From Bin87 sp965208015 (GTDB taxonomy: Bacteria > Chloroflexota > Dehalococcoidia > Lucifugimonadales > UBA3495), in contig OZ242308.1 of the NCBI GenBank assembly GCA_965208015.1, positions 1 through 64,000 of the forward strand: a stretch of DNA of 64,000 nt, given 5' to 3'. Below the pieces are notes generated by a model. It worked only from the letters and a program-made list of their open reading frames with translations, did not search any database and was not told where the DNA came from. Of this stretch, positions 38,312-47,262 are shown piece by piece; within the stretch, counting starts at the first letter, position 1; every line of letters begins with the position of its first letter. A program made the position numbers and the translations under genes.

Positions 38312-41300
38312 CTAAGGCCCGCTCATCGTCAGCTCGCTGCGGTTGGACAGCATCCGCCCGTCACCGGTGCAGATGGCGCCTGTCGCCTCGCAGTCCGTGG
38401 TGACCGGCAGGATGATGCTCACCGCGCCGTCGCCGTCCGGCCTGACGTGGATCCGCCAGCCCACGTTGCTGCCCCGCTCCAGCCGCTTGGCCCGCGTCAC
38501 GTCCCCGCCGCTGGCAATGAAGGCCTGGTCCCGCAGGGTCTTGTAGCTCACGCTGAACTCCTCGCTGAAGTGCAGCTCGAAGGTGAAGACGCTCTCCCCA
38601 TCGTGGGAAGACGGCCCGTTGGAGAAGCTGGCGGTCAACGGCTCCGGCGGCGGTCCGGCGACGGCCTGGGTGGCCGCGCTGGTCAGCGATTCCGCGTGGC
38701 CGGCATCGTCGGTGAAGGACACCGCGACGCTGATGGCCTTCCCTTCGTCGGCGTCGGCCAAGATGTAGGTCGAGCTCGTCGCCCCGGCGATGTCCGCGCC
38801 GTCGGCTGCCCACTGGTAGGCGAACGACACGGCGTCCAGCCCGTCTTCGTCGGCTATGCTCGAGGTGTCCGCCGTCAGCGTCTCGCCCACTTGGGCCGTC
38901 CCAGAGATAGTCAGCAGGCCCGTGGCCGGAGTGTTGGGCCTCGTCTCCACTGCGCCCGTCGCCACGCTGGTCACACTCTCGCTGTGGTCCCGGTCGTCCG
39001 TGAAGGCCACGGTTACACTCACGGTCTTGCCCTCGTCGGCGTCAACCAGCGTGTAGCTGGAACCCGTCGCTCCCGCGATGTCGGTGCCGTCGGCCCGCCA
39101 CTGGTGGCTGAACGACACGTCGACCAGCCCGTCCGCGTCGGCGATGCCCGACTTGTTTGCCCGCAGCGTCGCTCCCACCTGCGCCGCTCCCCTGATGATC
39201 GGCGCGCCGGTGGCCGGACTGTTGGGCAAGGGCGACACCCCCGTCAGGCTCACCGCTACCGTCTCACCAGCGGTCAGCGGCGAGTCCGCCGCCTCCCAAC
39301 GGTACTGATAGTTGCCGTGGCTGACGCGGCCGATGTATCCACCCGCGTACTCGCGGTCTCCAACCCGCAGGACGAACTTCCAGTACAGCTGCCGGTCCAG
39401 CACCAGGACGAGCACGCCGTCCTTATGGCCGAGGGCTTTCACGTCGTTCTGGTCTCCGTCCACTGTGAAGTTCGGGGCGGTTAGAGCGCCAAACCCGCCG
39501 CCCCAGAGGCTGTAGCCCACGGCCCCGGCGTCGTTTTCGCCCACGGTCAGCGTGTCTGACCACAGCGTGTAGCCTCGGGACTCCACTGCTGCCGTGGCCG
39601 CGCTGGTCATGGTCTCAGCGTTCCCCGCGTCGTCGGTGAAGGACACCCGTGCCCTGATGGTCTTGCCCTCCTCGGCGTCGGTCAGGGTGTAGGTTGAAGC
39701 CGTAGCGCTGGCGATGCCCGAGCCGTCAGCCTGCCACTGGTAGCTGAACGTTGCATTGACCAGGCCGTCGGCGTCGGCAATGCCCGAGACATCCGCCGTC
39801 AGGGTCTCTCCCACCTGCGCCGTGCCCGTGATGGTGGGGCGGCCCGTGGCCCGCCCTGGGAAGACCCAAGGTCGGGCCTGCTTGATCGACAGGATATTGT
39901 CGCTGGTGATCTTGAACTCGATCTCCATGGCGAACCGTTCTTCTGGAATAATGCCGTACAGTTCCGCGAACTTGTCATGAATTGTCTTGAGGTGTCTGCG
40001 CAACTGGTTCATCTGGGCGTCCGTCATCAGGAGTTGCCCTCGCGGCACCTGGTTGGAAGTCGCAAGCATGTCGTATGTGCCAGACCGGTGCAGTAGAATC
40101 TCTTCAGGGACCGAATACGCTTCTGGATTGGTGACGAGGTCTTCCCCGATCTGCGTGTTGACGTAGTAGGTCCCGTCTGTGCCGCCGACAGGGTCGAAGC
40201 TAACGGCGACGCCGTTGGCGAGCTCATCGGAGTAGTTAGGATGGACCAGCACTCCCATCGCGGTCTTGGTGTGGTCTATACGATGGAACTCACGCTCGAC
40301 GAAGGCCCGGAAGTTCCAAAGGCTCGCCCACACCCCCTTGATGGACTTGTCAATGCCGTCCTCCTCGGTCTCGTCGGGGTCCTGAGTCTTAGAGTCGTAC
40401 AGTCCCGCGCCGCTGAAACCTGGCAGGTCCTCGTTGTTCGTGCTTGACCGGTAGCGTAGCGACTGCCCTTCGGGGTAGGTAGCGTGCATGGCGGTCAACG
40501 CCTCGATAACCCACTCCGGCGTCTCACCCTTCTTGATCTTCTTGCGCAGCTTCTTGAGCTTAGAATTCTGCGTATCGTAGTCGGATTGGAAGTCCGGATC
40601 GGCCAGCATTTCCTCAATGTCGTCATAGAATCCGTTGGCCTTCATGAACTCGTCGTAGAAGTAGAAGGGCACCGCGAAACCATCGGGGACCGTTCCTTCT
40701 GGAAAGTCCAGAGTTCCCAGGACGGCCACGTTCGCTGCCTTGACCCCAAATGCGGTCCAGTCGCCGAATCCGATTTCCCTGAGGGGTGTGATCTGTGTGA
40801 TAACAAGGTTCCGTTCCAGCGCCTGGGTCTGTTTGGGACGGGACGCGGCGTGGTGGGCGTCCACTTCCAATGGGGTGGCGGCGCGCAGGGTCCACCCGTC
40901 CTCCGCTACCGTGTAGTGTACGTAGCCGTCGATGAGGTCGTCGATGTCGGCGTCCTCCAGGGCGTCGCGGATAAATGCGTTGGGAACGCCGTCCTGCACG
41001 GCGCGCAGGTTGACGTGCGAAAGCGGCGTTTGGGGCACTGTGGTGATGATGCCGGCCACGCGGGAAAGCTCGTTGGGCAGGGTCTCATAGATGACCACGT
41101 CGCGAGGGCTGGGGCGTTCTTCCAGCGCCATGACCCGCAGGAATCCGTACCCTTCTTCCCGGTTGAGGGGGATGAAATCGACATCGGGAAAGATATCCTC
41201 CTCCAACAGCACTTTGACCCGGGAATCGTCGTAGAGCGCCCGTTCCTGGTGATAGAGCGGCAACGCTCCCATCGCAAAGGGGGAGTAGGCGAGGTTGTTG

Positions 41301-42511
41301 TCGAGTAGCGGCATGCTGGCTGCCAACACTTCGTGCGAATAGGCCACATCCTCAAAGGAGTGGTCATCAAAAGGCCCGAACTGGTACCGGTAGACTCCCA
41401 GAGAACCGTCGGGAGCAATTACATTGGGATGGTAAATAATCTCGCCGTCCATTGCCGTGTGGGTTCTCTCGGCTGGCGTTGACGTGAGCGCCCACAAATC
41501 GATGGCCTTCTTGAAATAGTCGTGTGCCCGGTGTGTCTCGGTGTTCATGAAATAGACAGACGGGCGGTCGGTATCCGGTCCGACCAGATAGAACTTGACG
41601 AACTCCAGGCCAGTAAGATCAAGGTCGCCCAAGACATCCTCACCCTGATAGGAAAGCGCCTCGAATGTCGTGCGGTCGGGAATGGCCACCGCCCCGTCCA
41701 CGAAACCGATGGCCGGCGCAGGATTCAGCGGGTTCATCCCCACCGGGTCCGCGAGTTCGGTGACGTCGTCGATGCAATCGCCGTCGATGTCGGCCGGGTC
41801 GGCGATGAGAAATTTCTCCACCCGATAGCGCTCTTTGGGGAGAGCCGGCAGTTCCTCGGTCAGCGTTGTCGTGCCATCCTGCCCCAGAGTCACCGAGACC
41901 GGGATATCCACCATGGTTTCTGAATCCCGTTCGTGCCGCACGTAGAGCACGAAGTATTCCTCGGTCGTGGAGTCGATGACGATGGGAACGGCCTTTACCT
42001 CGACGACTGTCGGCGTCGGCGTCGGGGCAGATTCGGTTCCGGGACACGTGGCCGCCATCCGCACCCCCGTAGTGGACGCGCTGGTCAGGGACTCTGCTGA
42101 CCCGGCATCGTCGGTGAAAGATACCCTCACCCTGATGTGCTTGTGTTCATCATCCGCAACTGGCGTGTAGGTTGAGCCCATCGCCCCGGATATGTCGCCG
42201 TTGTCGGCCAGCCACTGATAGCTGAACGTCGCGTTTGCCAGCCCGTCCGCATCGGCGATGCGCGACGTGTCCGCCGTCAGGGTCTTGCCCACCTGCGCCG
42301 TGCCGCTGATGGTGGGGGCACCGGTGGCCGCGCCGCTGGGCCTGACCGCACCGTGGAACTCCATCATAAAGGAGCCGTTCAAGGTGGTGTCCCATGGTAA
42401 AGCGGGGTAGGTCTTGGTCCGTCGAGACTGGAGACTCCAGCCCTCCGCGCCGCCCGAGTCCACGGCGTTATCGCTGGCTCCCGACACCCACAGAGTATCG
42501 GTGGCCTCCAT
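38312..42511 (-). CDS. Surface protein D with PEP-utilising/PPDK-like module
   Basis: 1,399-residue frame that continues 42593-42958 past an in-frame TGA. Order: end of an anchor-like domain, an Ig-like PTISGTAQVGKTL repeat, and a calcium-loop-like DIDGDCIDDVTEL motif (near 41.78 kb). Next is a PEP-utiliser swivelling domain whose GIITTVPQTPLSHVNLRA (about 41.0 kb) carries the candidate phospho-histidine. It is followed by a pyruvate-phosphate-dikinase N-terminal (ATP-grasp) domain (about 39.86-40.78 kb; FGVKAANVAVLG, RYRSSTNNEDLPGFSGAG, IKQARPWVF). Then come further Ig-like repeats, a LWSDTLTVGENDAGAVGYS domain and the shared C-terminal domain. Family knowledge predicts ATP/phosphoryl transfer by the central part, yet the protein appears exported. 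Whether the module is active or only a binding fold is open. Confidence 0.85.
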   Translation of the reverse strand: MEATDTLWVSGASDNAVDSGGAEGWSLQSRRTKTYPALPWDTTLNGSFMMEFHGAVRPSGAATGAPTISGTAQVGKTLTADTSRIADADGLANATFSYQWLADNGDISGAMGSTYTPVADDEHKHIRVRVSFTDDAGSAESLTSASTTGVRMAATCPGTESAPTPTPTVVEVKAVPIVIDSTTEEYFVLYVRHERDSETMVDIPVSVTLGQDGTTTLTEELPALPKERYRVEKFLIADPADIDGDCIDDVTELADPVGMNPLNPAPAIGFVDGAVAIPDRTTFEALSYQGEDVLGDLDLTGLEFVKFYLVGPDTDRPSVYFMNTETHRAHDYFKKAIDLWALTSTPAERTHTAMDGEIIYHPNVIAPDGSLGVYRYQFGPFDDHSFEDVAYSHEVLAASMPLLDNNLAYSPFAMGALPLYHQERALYDDSRVKVLLEEDIFPDVDFIPLNREEGYGFLRVMALEERPSPRDVVIYETLPNELSRVAGIITTVPQTPLSHVNLRAVQDGVPNAFIRDALEDADIDDLIDGYVHYTVAEDGWTLRAATPLEVDAHHAASRPKQTQALERNLVITQITPLREIGFGDWTAFGVKAANVAVLGTLDFPEGTVPDGFAVPFYFYDEFMKANGFYDDIEEMLADPDFQSDYDTQNSKLKKLRKKIKKGETPEWVIEALTAMHATYPEGQSLRYRSSTNNEDLPGFSGAGLYDSKTQDPDETEEDGIDKSIKGVWASLWNFRAFVEREFHRIDHTKTAMGVLVHPNYSDELANGVAVSFDPVGGTDGTYYVNTQIGEDLVTNPEAYSVPEEILLHRSGTYDMLATSNQVPRGQLLMTDAQMNQLRRHLKTIHDKFAELYGIIPEERFAMEIEFKITSDNILSIKQARPWVFPGRATGRPTITGTAQVGETLTADVSGIADADGLVNATFSYQWQADGSGIASATASTYTLTDAEEGKTIRARVSFTDDAGNAETMTSAATAAVESRGYTLWSDTLTVGENDAGAVGYSLWGGGFGALTAPNFTVDGDQNDVKALGHKDGVLVLVLDRQLYWKFVLRVGDREYAGGYIGRVSHGNYQYRWEAADSPLTAGETVAVSLTGVSPLPNSPATGAPIIRGAAQVGATLRANKSGIADADGLVDVSFSHQWRADGTDIAGATGSSYTLVDADEGKTVSVTVAFTDDRDHSESVTSVATGAVETRPNTPATGLLTISGTAQVGETLTADTSSIADEDGLDAVSFAYQWAADGADIAGATSSTYILADADEGKAISVAVSFTDDAGHAESLTSAATQAVAGPPPEPLTASFSNGPSSHDGESVFTFELHFSEEFSVSYKTLRDQAFIASGGDVTRAKRLERGSNVGWRIHVRPDGDGAVSIILPVTTDCEATGAICTGDGRMLSNRSELTMSGP

Positions 42512-42592
42512 GTGGATGTGATATTTGGTGTTCGGATCCAGATTCTGAGGCCGCGCCAGCGTGAATGTGTTGAGGTCTTCCGATCCGGCGGA

Positions 42593-42958
42593 TCAACTAG
42601 ACGGATTCCCGAAGGTGGCGATGATGGCTCTCGGGTCACCGCCCGAATCCCTCCGCAGCGTCACTACCATCCCGACCGTTGAACTGTTGCTGTTGCCCCT
42701 AATCTCGATGCTGGTCAGCTCATATCCGGTGTCGTTCGGACCTGTCGTGAACGGCTGCGTGTACTCAGCCCAAACTGATACATCGACACTCTGAGTAGCG
42801 CCCTGCTTCGTGTTCTTGAGCAACACGTTCTCGCCGCTCTGGGCGTGGACCGGAGTGAGGAGCAGGAAGATGAGCGTAGCCGCCCAGGCCGACGCTAGGA
42901 GGAACAGCGGGGCGCGGAACGCCCGTCTGCGGAGGGCGGAGAGGAGGTGGCCGCTCAT
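42593..42958 (-). CDS. Protein D, N-terminal fragment (ends at in-frame TGA)
   Basis: 121 residues starting MSGHLLSALRRRAF, with a signal peptide (hydrophobic LFLLASAWAATLIFLLL, cleavage near VHA-Q) and most of an anchor-like domain. It stops at TGA (42593-42595) in ...GNPSS-stop. The downstream codons in the same frame continue the domain (SAGSEDLNTFTLARP..., NLDPNTKYHIHMEA) into 42511. Paralogous domains have Trp at the stop position (NPSSW, LPSSW), so a TGG-to-TGA change is the simplest reading. Intact, the protein would be about 1,550 residues. Confidence 0.85.
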   Translation of the reverse strand: MSGHLLSALRRRAFRAPLFLLASAWAATLIFLLLTPVHAQSGENVLLKNTKQGATQSVDVSVWAEYTQPFTTGPNDTGYELTSIEIRGNSNSSTVGMVVTLRRDSGGDPRAIIATFGNPSS

Positions 42959-43016
42959 GACGCCGCCCCCGGAAGGGCTAAAGTCGGGGGGGGGGACGGA
43001 TTCTGTGCTTGGTCAT
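42959..43016 (-). other. Coding leader of gene D with C10 tract (42986-42995)
   Basis: The conserved ATGACCAAG start (43016) reads MTKHRIR and then enters a C10 run. With ten C the frame hits TAG soon after (RPPPRL-stop). With nine or twelve C it would continue ...DFSPSGGGV straight into MSGHLL of the signal peptide. In this assembly the tract is therefore in an OFF state for initiation at the upstream ATG. The internal ATG at 42958 could still be used. Confidence 0.75.
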
Positions 43017-43232
43017 TGTGCTATACACCTCTGGTCTGTATTCATGGCGCCCGACAAGGAAGCGGCGAAACGCAGCGGCGGGTGGAGTCCCGCTGCCCGA
43101 ACCGCGCTGGCGCACCGGTTGACTGCCCAGCGGAACTATCCCCTCCATCGGGCAGCCGGCTTGCCATTATATCCAGAGGCGTATGTAGTTATTGTGTTAT
43201 TTGGGCATATTTTGCGTACAATCTTATGGGGC
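43017..43232 (-). promoter_or_regulatory. Conserved 5' module of gene D
   Basis: Minus-strand order: AT-rich core (43182-43232), TATAAT (43166-43171), imperfect hairpin CTGCCCAGCGG...ATCGGGCAG (43123-43155), and CAGAGGTG 9 nt before the ATG at 43016. The TATAAT-to-ATG distance is 150 nt, as in module B. Confidence 0.72.
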
Positions 43233-43595
43233 GCGCCACCGGCCCGGCCGTTCGCTGCCGAGCCTCGGGTTCGCGAGGCGGGATTGGGCGGACCGGTGGC
43301 CGGGGCTGCCGGATAACTCGGAAAGTTGCCGTGTCGTGTCGCCAGGCAGATTGCAACAGCAGACGCTCGAAGCCCAACTTGGCTGGGGCCCGCCGGCCGA
43401 TGGGCAGTGTGGCGGAAGAGTCAGACACCAACGGCGTCGTCAGGCGGAGAGTGGCAGCGCGCAATCGGGTAATGGCGCTACTGAAGTGGATTTCCCAATT
43501 CCGGCATCGGTGGGGATGAAGGGTGAAGCGCCGGGCCTTGCTTGTGAGCCGTCCGGAGGGTCTTGGTAGTCACCATCTACTCATCCAGACCAATG
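43233..43595. other. Intergenic DNA, no gene seen
   Basis: The first 100 bp continue the similarity to DNA beyond the other 5' modules (GATTGGGCGGACCGGTGGCC). The rest, up to the transposase remnant, shows no supported frame, hairpin or repeat. Confidence 0.5.
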
Positions 43596-43925
43596 CTAGC
43601 CCTCCAGCGGGCCTAGGTCGTGAGCGATGACCGGTACGGTCAGCAAAGCGGCGTTGGCGGGGAAGCGCCCCGAGGGGAAGCGGTTGAGTCTCACGCCGCA
43701 CTTGGTGTCGCGGATGGCGTTCTCCACCCTCGGCGTGGCGGCGATGGTCAGCCGCCGGTTACCGGGTGTCGCCCCTTCGGTCGGTGATGAAGGCGGGACC
43801 GCTGTAGTTGGCGAAGAGTGCCAATTGGGATCCGGAAGCGGGTTTCGCCCCGAGTACCGGCGCGTCGTCGGGCTCGGTATGGAAGAGCGTGTAGTGGCTT
43901 TCCGCTGCGTCGGTGGCCCCGTCCA
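43596..43925 (-). pseudogene. IS1380-type transposase remnant
   Basis: Only the C-terminal part survives, in more than one frame. Upstream frame: ESHYTLFHTEPDDAPVLGAK then LALFANYSGPAFITDRRGDT. Downstream frame: VENAIRDTKCGVRLNRFPSG then RFPANAALLTVPVIAHDLG and stop (TAG at 43596-43598). The pattern matches the end of the IS1380 family DDE transposase (AFITDR...H..VE.AIRD.K...N..PSG.F.AN.A). It abuts the stop codon of the META/RCC1 lipoprotein gene, so the insertion may have trimmed DNA there. Confidence 0.75.
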
Positions 43926-46676
43926 TCACGGCGGACTGGCTCTGCCGAAGGCATCGTCTCCCCAGCATTCGATGCTGCCATCCGGGCGCAGTCCACAGCC
44001 GTGCTCTTCGCCGACGGTCACCGCCTCAAAGATGCCCGGTGGCGGCGGGGCATTGATGCCACCGGATCCCCAGCACCCGATGTGTCCACCGTCCCACAGC
44101 GCACATGAAAAAGTTTGGCCGCTGTCCATGGCCTTCAGGTTGCCGTCCGGCGTGCTTTCTGCCCAGCCTCCCCATGCCTGGTCGGCTTCTTTCGTCTCTT
44201 CGTCAATCCAGCATCGGTTGGCGCCGTCGGGCTGTGGCTCGCAGGTCTGGAGGTATCCCCCCACGATGCTCCCCCAGCACCTGATTTCCCCGTCGGGCCT
44301 GAACCCACAGGTATGGTAACCTCCGGCGTTGATGACCTCGAACGGGCCGCCCGGTGGCGTCGCCTGGCCGATAAAATCGCCATCGAACCCCTCGTTGCTG
44401 CCCCAGCAGACGACGGTCCGGTCCGTGCGTATGCCGCAGGCGTGGAAGCCGCCCACGCTGACGGAGGTGTACTTCCCCTCGGGCGGAGTCAGCGCGTCCG
44501 AGAGGGAGGCCATCAGGCCCCAGCACTCCGCGGTGTGGTCATCCCTCACCCCGCAGGACAACAGGAACCCCGCGCTCACCGAAATGAACCGCCCCTCGGG
44601 AGGCGCCCACATGGCTTCCATCATGGCCTTTGCCTCGGGAGGCAAGTCATCATCCTCATCCCAGTACATACGCCCCCAGCACTCCACCGCTCCATCCTGG
44701 CGTATGGCGCAGGAATTGTGGTGTCCGGCGTCGATCTGGGAGAAGATGCCCGGAGGCGCGTCGAGCAGCCCCGTGGACTCGGTCAGGCGTTCCTCTTCCC
44801 CGTGGGCGCCCCAGCAGGTTATGGTCCCGTCGGCCCGCAACCCGCAGGTGTGAAAAGGGCCGGCGGAGACCTGGACGAACGCAACTCCGGAGTCGTTGGC
44901 CGGTCTGGCCTCCGGCGTCGTCCCGGTCTGCGGTGTCGGCTGTCCGCAGGTTTCCTCTGCCTGGAGGAAGACATCGAAAGTCGGCCCGTTTTCCCTGAGC
45001 ATCTTGATCCACGCCTCGCGGCCGCCGGCTGCATCGATTGCACAAACCATGTAGTCCGCTTCATCTTCGTCGAATCCCAGGTCATCCGGCTCGAGATCCG
45101 GCTGGTGGGTGGCGGCACAGTAGAGCGGCATCGCCACCATCATGGTCATCAGCTGTCCCATGAGGTCGGCCTCGGTCGGCGGGTCTGCTTGGGGGTCATC
45201 AAGTTCCAGCAGTTGGGCCATCGAGTTCCAGATACAACGGTGCGTGGCCTCGTTCAGATCTTCGGGGCCGGCTGCGTTGCTCATGTAGAGTTCGAACTGG
45301 TTCTCTTTGCTGAGACACCTCATCGCCTCTGCACCGGCCGTCAGGCTGGAGGCCAATGTGGCGAAGATGTCCCGGCCGGACGCGAACTCCGGTCCCAGGC
45401 ATTCCCGCTCCTCGGGGGACAGTTGACTGAAAAGGTCTCCTTGGTTAGCGGTTTCCGTTTTCTCGGTCGTTGATTGGAACATGAGCGCGTCGCCCGAGCG
45501 GGTGACGACCACCAATCGGTTCTCAAAGAGGTGGTACCGCTCTGCGGTCGCCACGAGGTCGAGATACTGCTGTTGCTGGGCAGTCATGCCGGCACCGTTT
45601 TCGCACGAACTCTTCGTGCTCAAGGACACCGGCTCCATGGCCATTGCCCCGTCCGGGCCGATCATCGACGCCTTCTCACCGCCGTCCCCGCGGTACGCGT
45701 ATGAGTGGCATCCAAGGGACCCTTCGATCCCCGTTTCGCTGAACGTGGCGGTTATGTCCGCGCCGGCCTCCGGGTCGCGGTCCGTGAGCCATCGCATGGA
45801 TGAGCCGTCCGAACGAGTTTCCAGGAACCGGATCAGACGCCAGTTCTGGTCGAAAATTGCCCCAGCCGGCGGGGCAAGGGGCTCGAACACCAGCGTCTTG
45901 CCCCGGCTGGTGCGCACCACCAACTGTTCGGACTCGTCGACCCGCTGGAGGGAGTACTCGTTCGCCCATCCCAAATCTTCGACGAACTGGGTTTGGCCCC
46001 GTTTGGCGTCTGTGGAGCACCGCTCGCTGGAGCCGGCCATACCCGTGGACGGTACTCGAATGCTCCCGTTGGACGCGCTGTACCCGATCTGATAGTCCCG
46101 GCAGACCGTCGTACCTACGGCCGCCCACGGGTGCAGGAACACCAGTGTCGTGACGCCATCGCCGTAGGTAGCATCGTCGTCCAACAGCCGCCAGCTCGTG
46201 CCCGACAGGTCCACGGGGCTTCCGGCCAACGGCCGTTGCCGGGCGAAAACCAGCGCGACCGCGCCCGAAGGCTCGATAACGTACAACCGATCATCGACCA
46301 CGCGTGCGGTGGCCTGCTGTCCCATGGCTTCCAGGTACCGGTTTGCCTGGTCGAGAATTTCAGGTGTCGGGCAGCCGGCGGCGGTGATGGCGTAAGGCGG
46401 CACTGAAATCTGCCCGTTGCGGTTCACCACTGGTTGACCCGCCTCGTGCCGGCCTCCAAAGGAGTTGCAACCATCGAACCCACCGAAATAGGACCCATCG
46501 ATGGTGAGCGTTGCGTAGGTTCCGTCAACAAGCGGGCGCCCATCGACTTCCTCCAGGATCCAAATCGCGCCGTCAAGCGGTGTAACCGGCTGCGGGCCGT
46601 TGCAAGCGACGGCAACCATGAGCGCCACGGCAAATATCGGTATAACCGCTCGGAGCGTCGCGCGTGCGATTCTCAT
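43926..46676 (-). CDS. Lipoprotein with META domains and RCC1-like repeats
   Basis: About 916 residues. I prefer the ATG at 46676 (GAGG 10 nt upstream, normal lipoprotein signal length) over the in-frame ATG at 46715. Signal peptide ARATLRAVIPIFAVALMVAVAC; the Cys after AVA is the likely lipidation site. Three META (HslJ-like) units follow, the first with GCNSFGGRHEAG. A Cys-containing middle region has no clear family. At least six RCC1/BLIP-II-like repeats end it, with the pattern SVSAG..HTCG.R.DG...CWG. RCC1-like propellers usually mediate protein binding and META domains occur in envelope stress proteins, so an envelope-attached binding protein is inferred. It overlaps no neighbour and ends at the transposase remnant. 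Confidence 0.88.
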   Translation of the reverse strand: MRIARATLRAVIPIFAVALMVAVACNGPQPVTPLDGAIWILEEVDGRPLVDGTYATLTIDGSYFGGFDGCNSFGGRHEAGQPVVNRNGQISVPPYAITAAGCPTPEILDQANRYLEAMGQQATARVVDDRLYVIEPSGAVALVFARQRPLAGSPVDLSGTSWRLLDDDATYGDGVTTLVFLHPWAAVGTTVCRDYQIGYSASNGSIRVPSTGMAGSSERCSTDAKRGQTQFVEDLGWANEYSLQRVDESEQLVVRTSRGKTLVFEPLAPPAGAIFDQNWRLIRFLETRSDGSSMRWLTDRDPEAGADITATFSETGIEGSLGCHSYAYRGDGGEKASMIGPDGAMAMEPVSLSTKSSCENGAGMTAQQQQYLDLVATAERYHLFENRLVVVTRSGDALMFQSTTEKTETANQGDLFSQLSPEERECLGPEFASGRDIFATLASSLTAGAEAMRCLSKENQFELYMSNAAGPEDLNEATHRCIWNSMAQLLELDDPQADPPTEADLMGQLMTMMVAMPLYCAATHQPDLEPDDLGFDEDEADYMVCAIDAAGGREAWIKMLRENGPTFDVFLQAEETCGQPTPQTGTTPEARPANDSGVAFVQVSAGPFHTCGLRADGTITCWGAHGEEERLTESTGLLDAPPGIFSQIDAGHHNSCAIRQDGAVECWGRMYWDEDDDLPPEAKAMMEAMWAPPEGRFISVSAGFLLSCGVRDDHTAECWGLMASLSDALTPPEGKYTSVSVGGFHACGIRTDRTVVCWGSNEGFDGDFIGQATPPGGPFEVINAGGYHTCGFRPDGEIRCWGSIVGGYLQTCEPQPDGANRCWIDEETKEADQAWGGWAESTPDGNLKAMDSGQTFSCALWDGGHIGCWGSGGINAPPPPGIFEAVTVGEEHGCGLRPDGSIECWGDDAFGRASPP

Positions 46677-47262
46677 TCTTTCAAGCCTCGGAAAGCAGTT
46701 TTTGTTGGGTGTCATCGATTACGTGTGCTGTAGGATCTTGCCCCATGAACTTGTGAGAATCCCGATCCCGAAACTCGCAAACTGCGATGATATGACGGGG
46801 GCTCGTCCGGTCATATCACCGCGCTCCGCTTGTAGGGAGTGGCCGCGTCGATTTCGGATGGTCCCCGAGTTGGAAGCGTGTTGCCGGTCATGCCGCTGGC
46901 CTCCTTCCGTAGGTGGCGACCGGTGTCCTCGCCAGTAGAGAGCGGTGGGTACTACGCCGTAGACGGTATTGTCCTGTACTGGCCACCGCCAGTGCTTTGC
47001 CAAACGCTGCCAGAGTGGCCCAGTTTCCGCGCCTCAGCCTCTGTGAGACCCCTTCTTCCCTTTGGTGCGACCCCCCTCGTGCAACGGTGAAGATGGGATG
47101 CCTACGGCGCTGATTTGGCGGGGCGAGCATCTCCATCGAGGTTTATGACGCCGACCAAGCAATTGGCCGCGCGGTCAATCGCGGCAGCAGTCAGAGGTCG
47201 ACGGTTTTTCCAGATACCAGCTCGGAGGCGTCATTCGCTCCCCATGGGCAACCGATTTACCG
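46677..47262. other. Upstream region of the lipoprotein gene
   Basis: No gene seen. It holds the inverted repeat described at 46788-46818. At 46991-47029 it has a segment GCTTTGCCAAACG..GCCCAGTTTCCGCG that resembles 53998-54036. Confidence 0.5.
46788..46818. promoter_or_regulatory. Inverted repeat upstream of the lipoprotein gene
   Basis: Perfect 9-bp arms TGATATGAC-N13-GTCATATCA, about 110 bp before the preferred start at 46676. No T-run follows on either side, so a protein-binding operator is more likely than a terminator. Regulator unknown. Confidence 0.55.

Noticed and set aside
42593..42595. TGA read as tryptophan (recoded genetic code)
   Set aside because: TGA is the natural stop of several intact genes here, such as istB and the ImuB-like gene, so a point mutation is simpler.
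43627..44319. Plus-strand frame of 230 codons
   Set aside because: Antisense to the RCC1 repeats (CWG read backwards) and to the IS1380 remnant.
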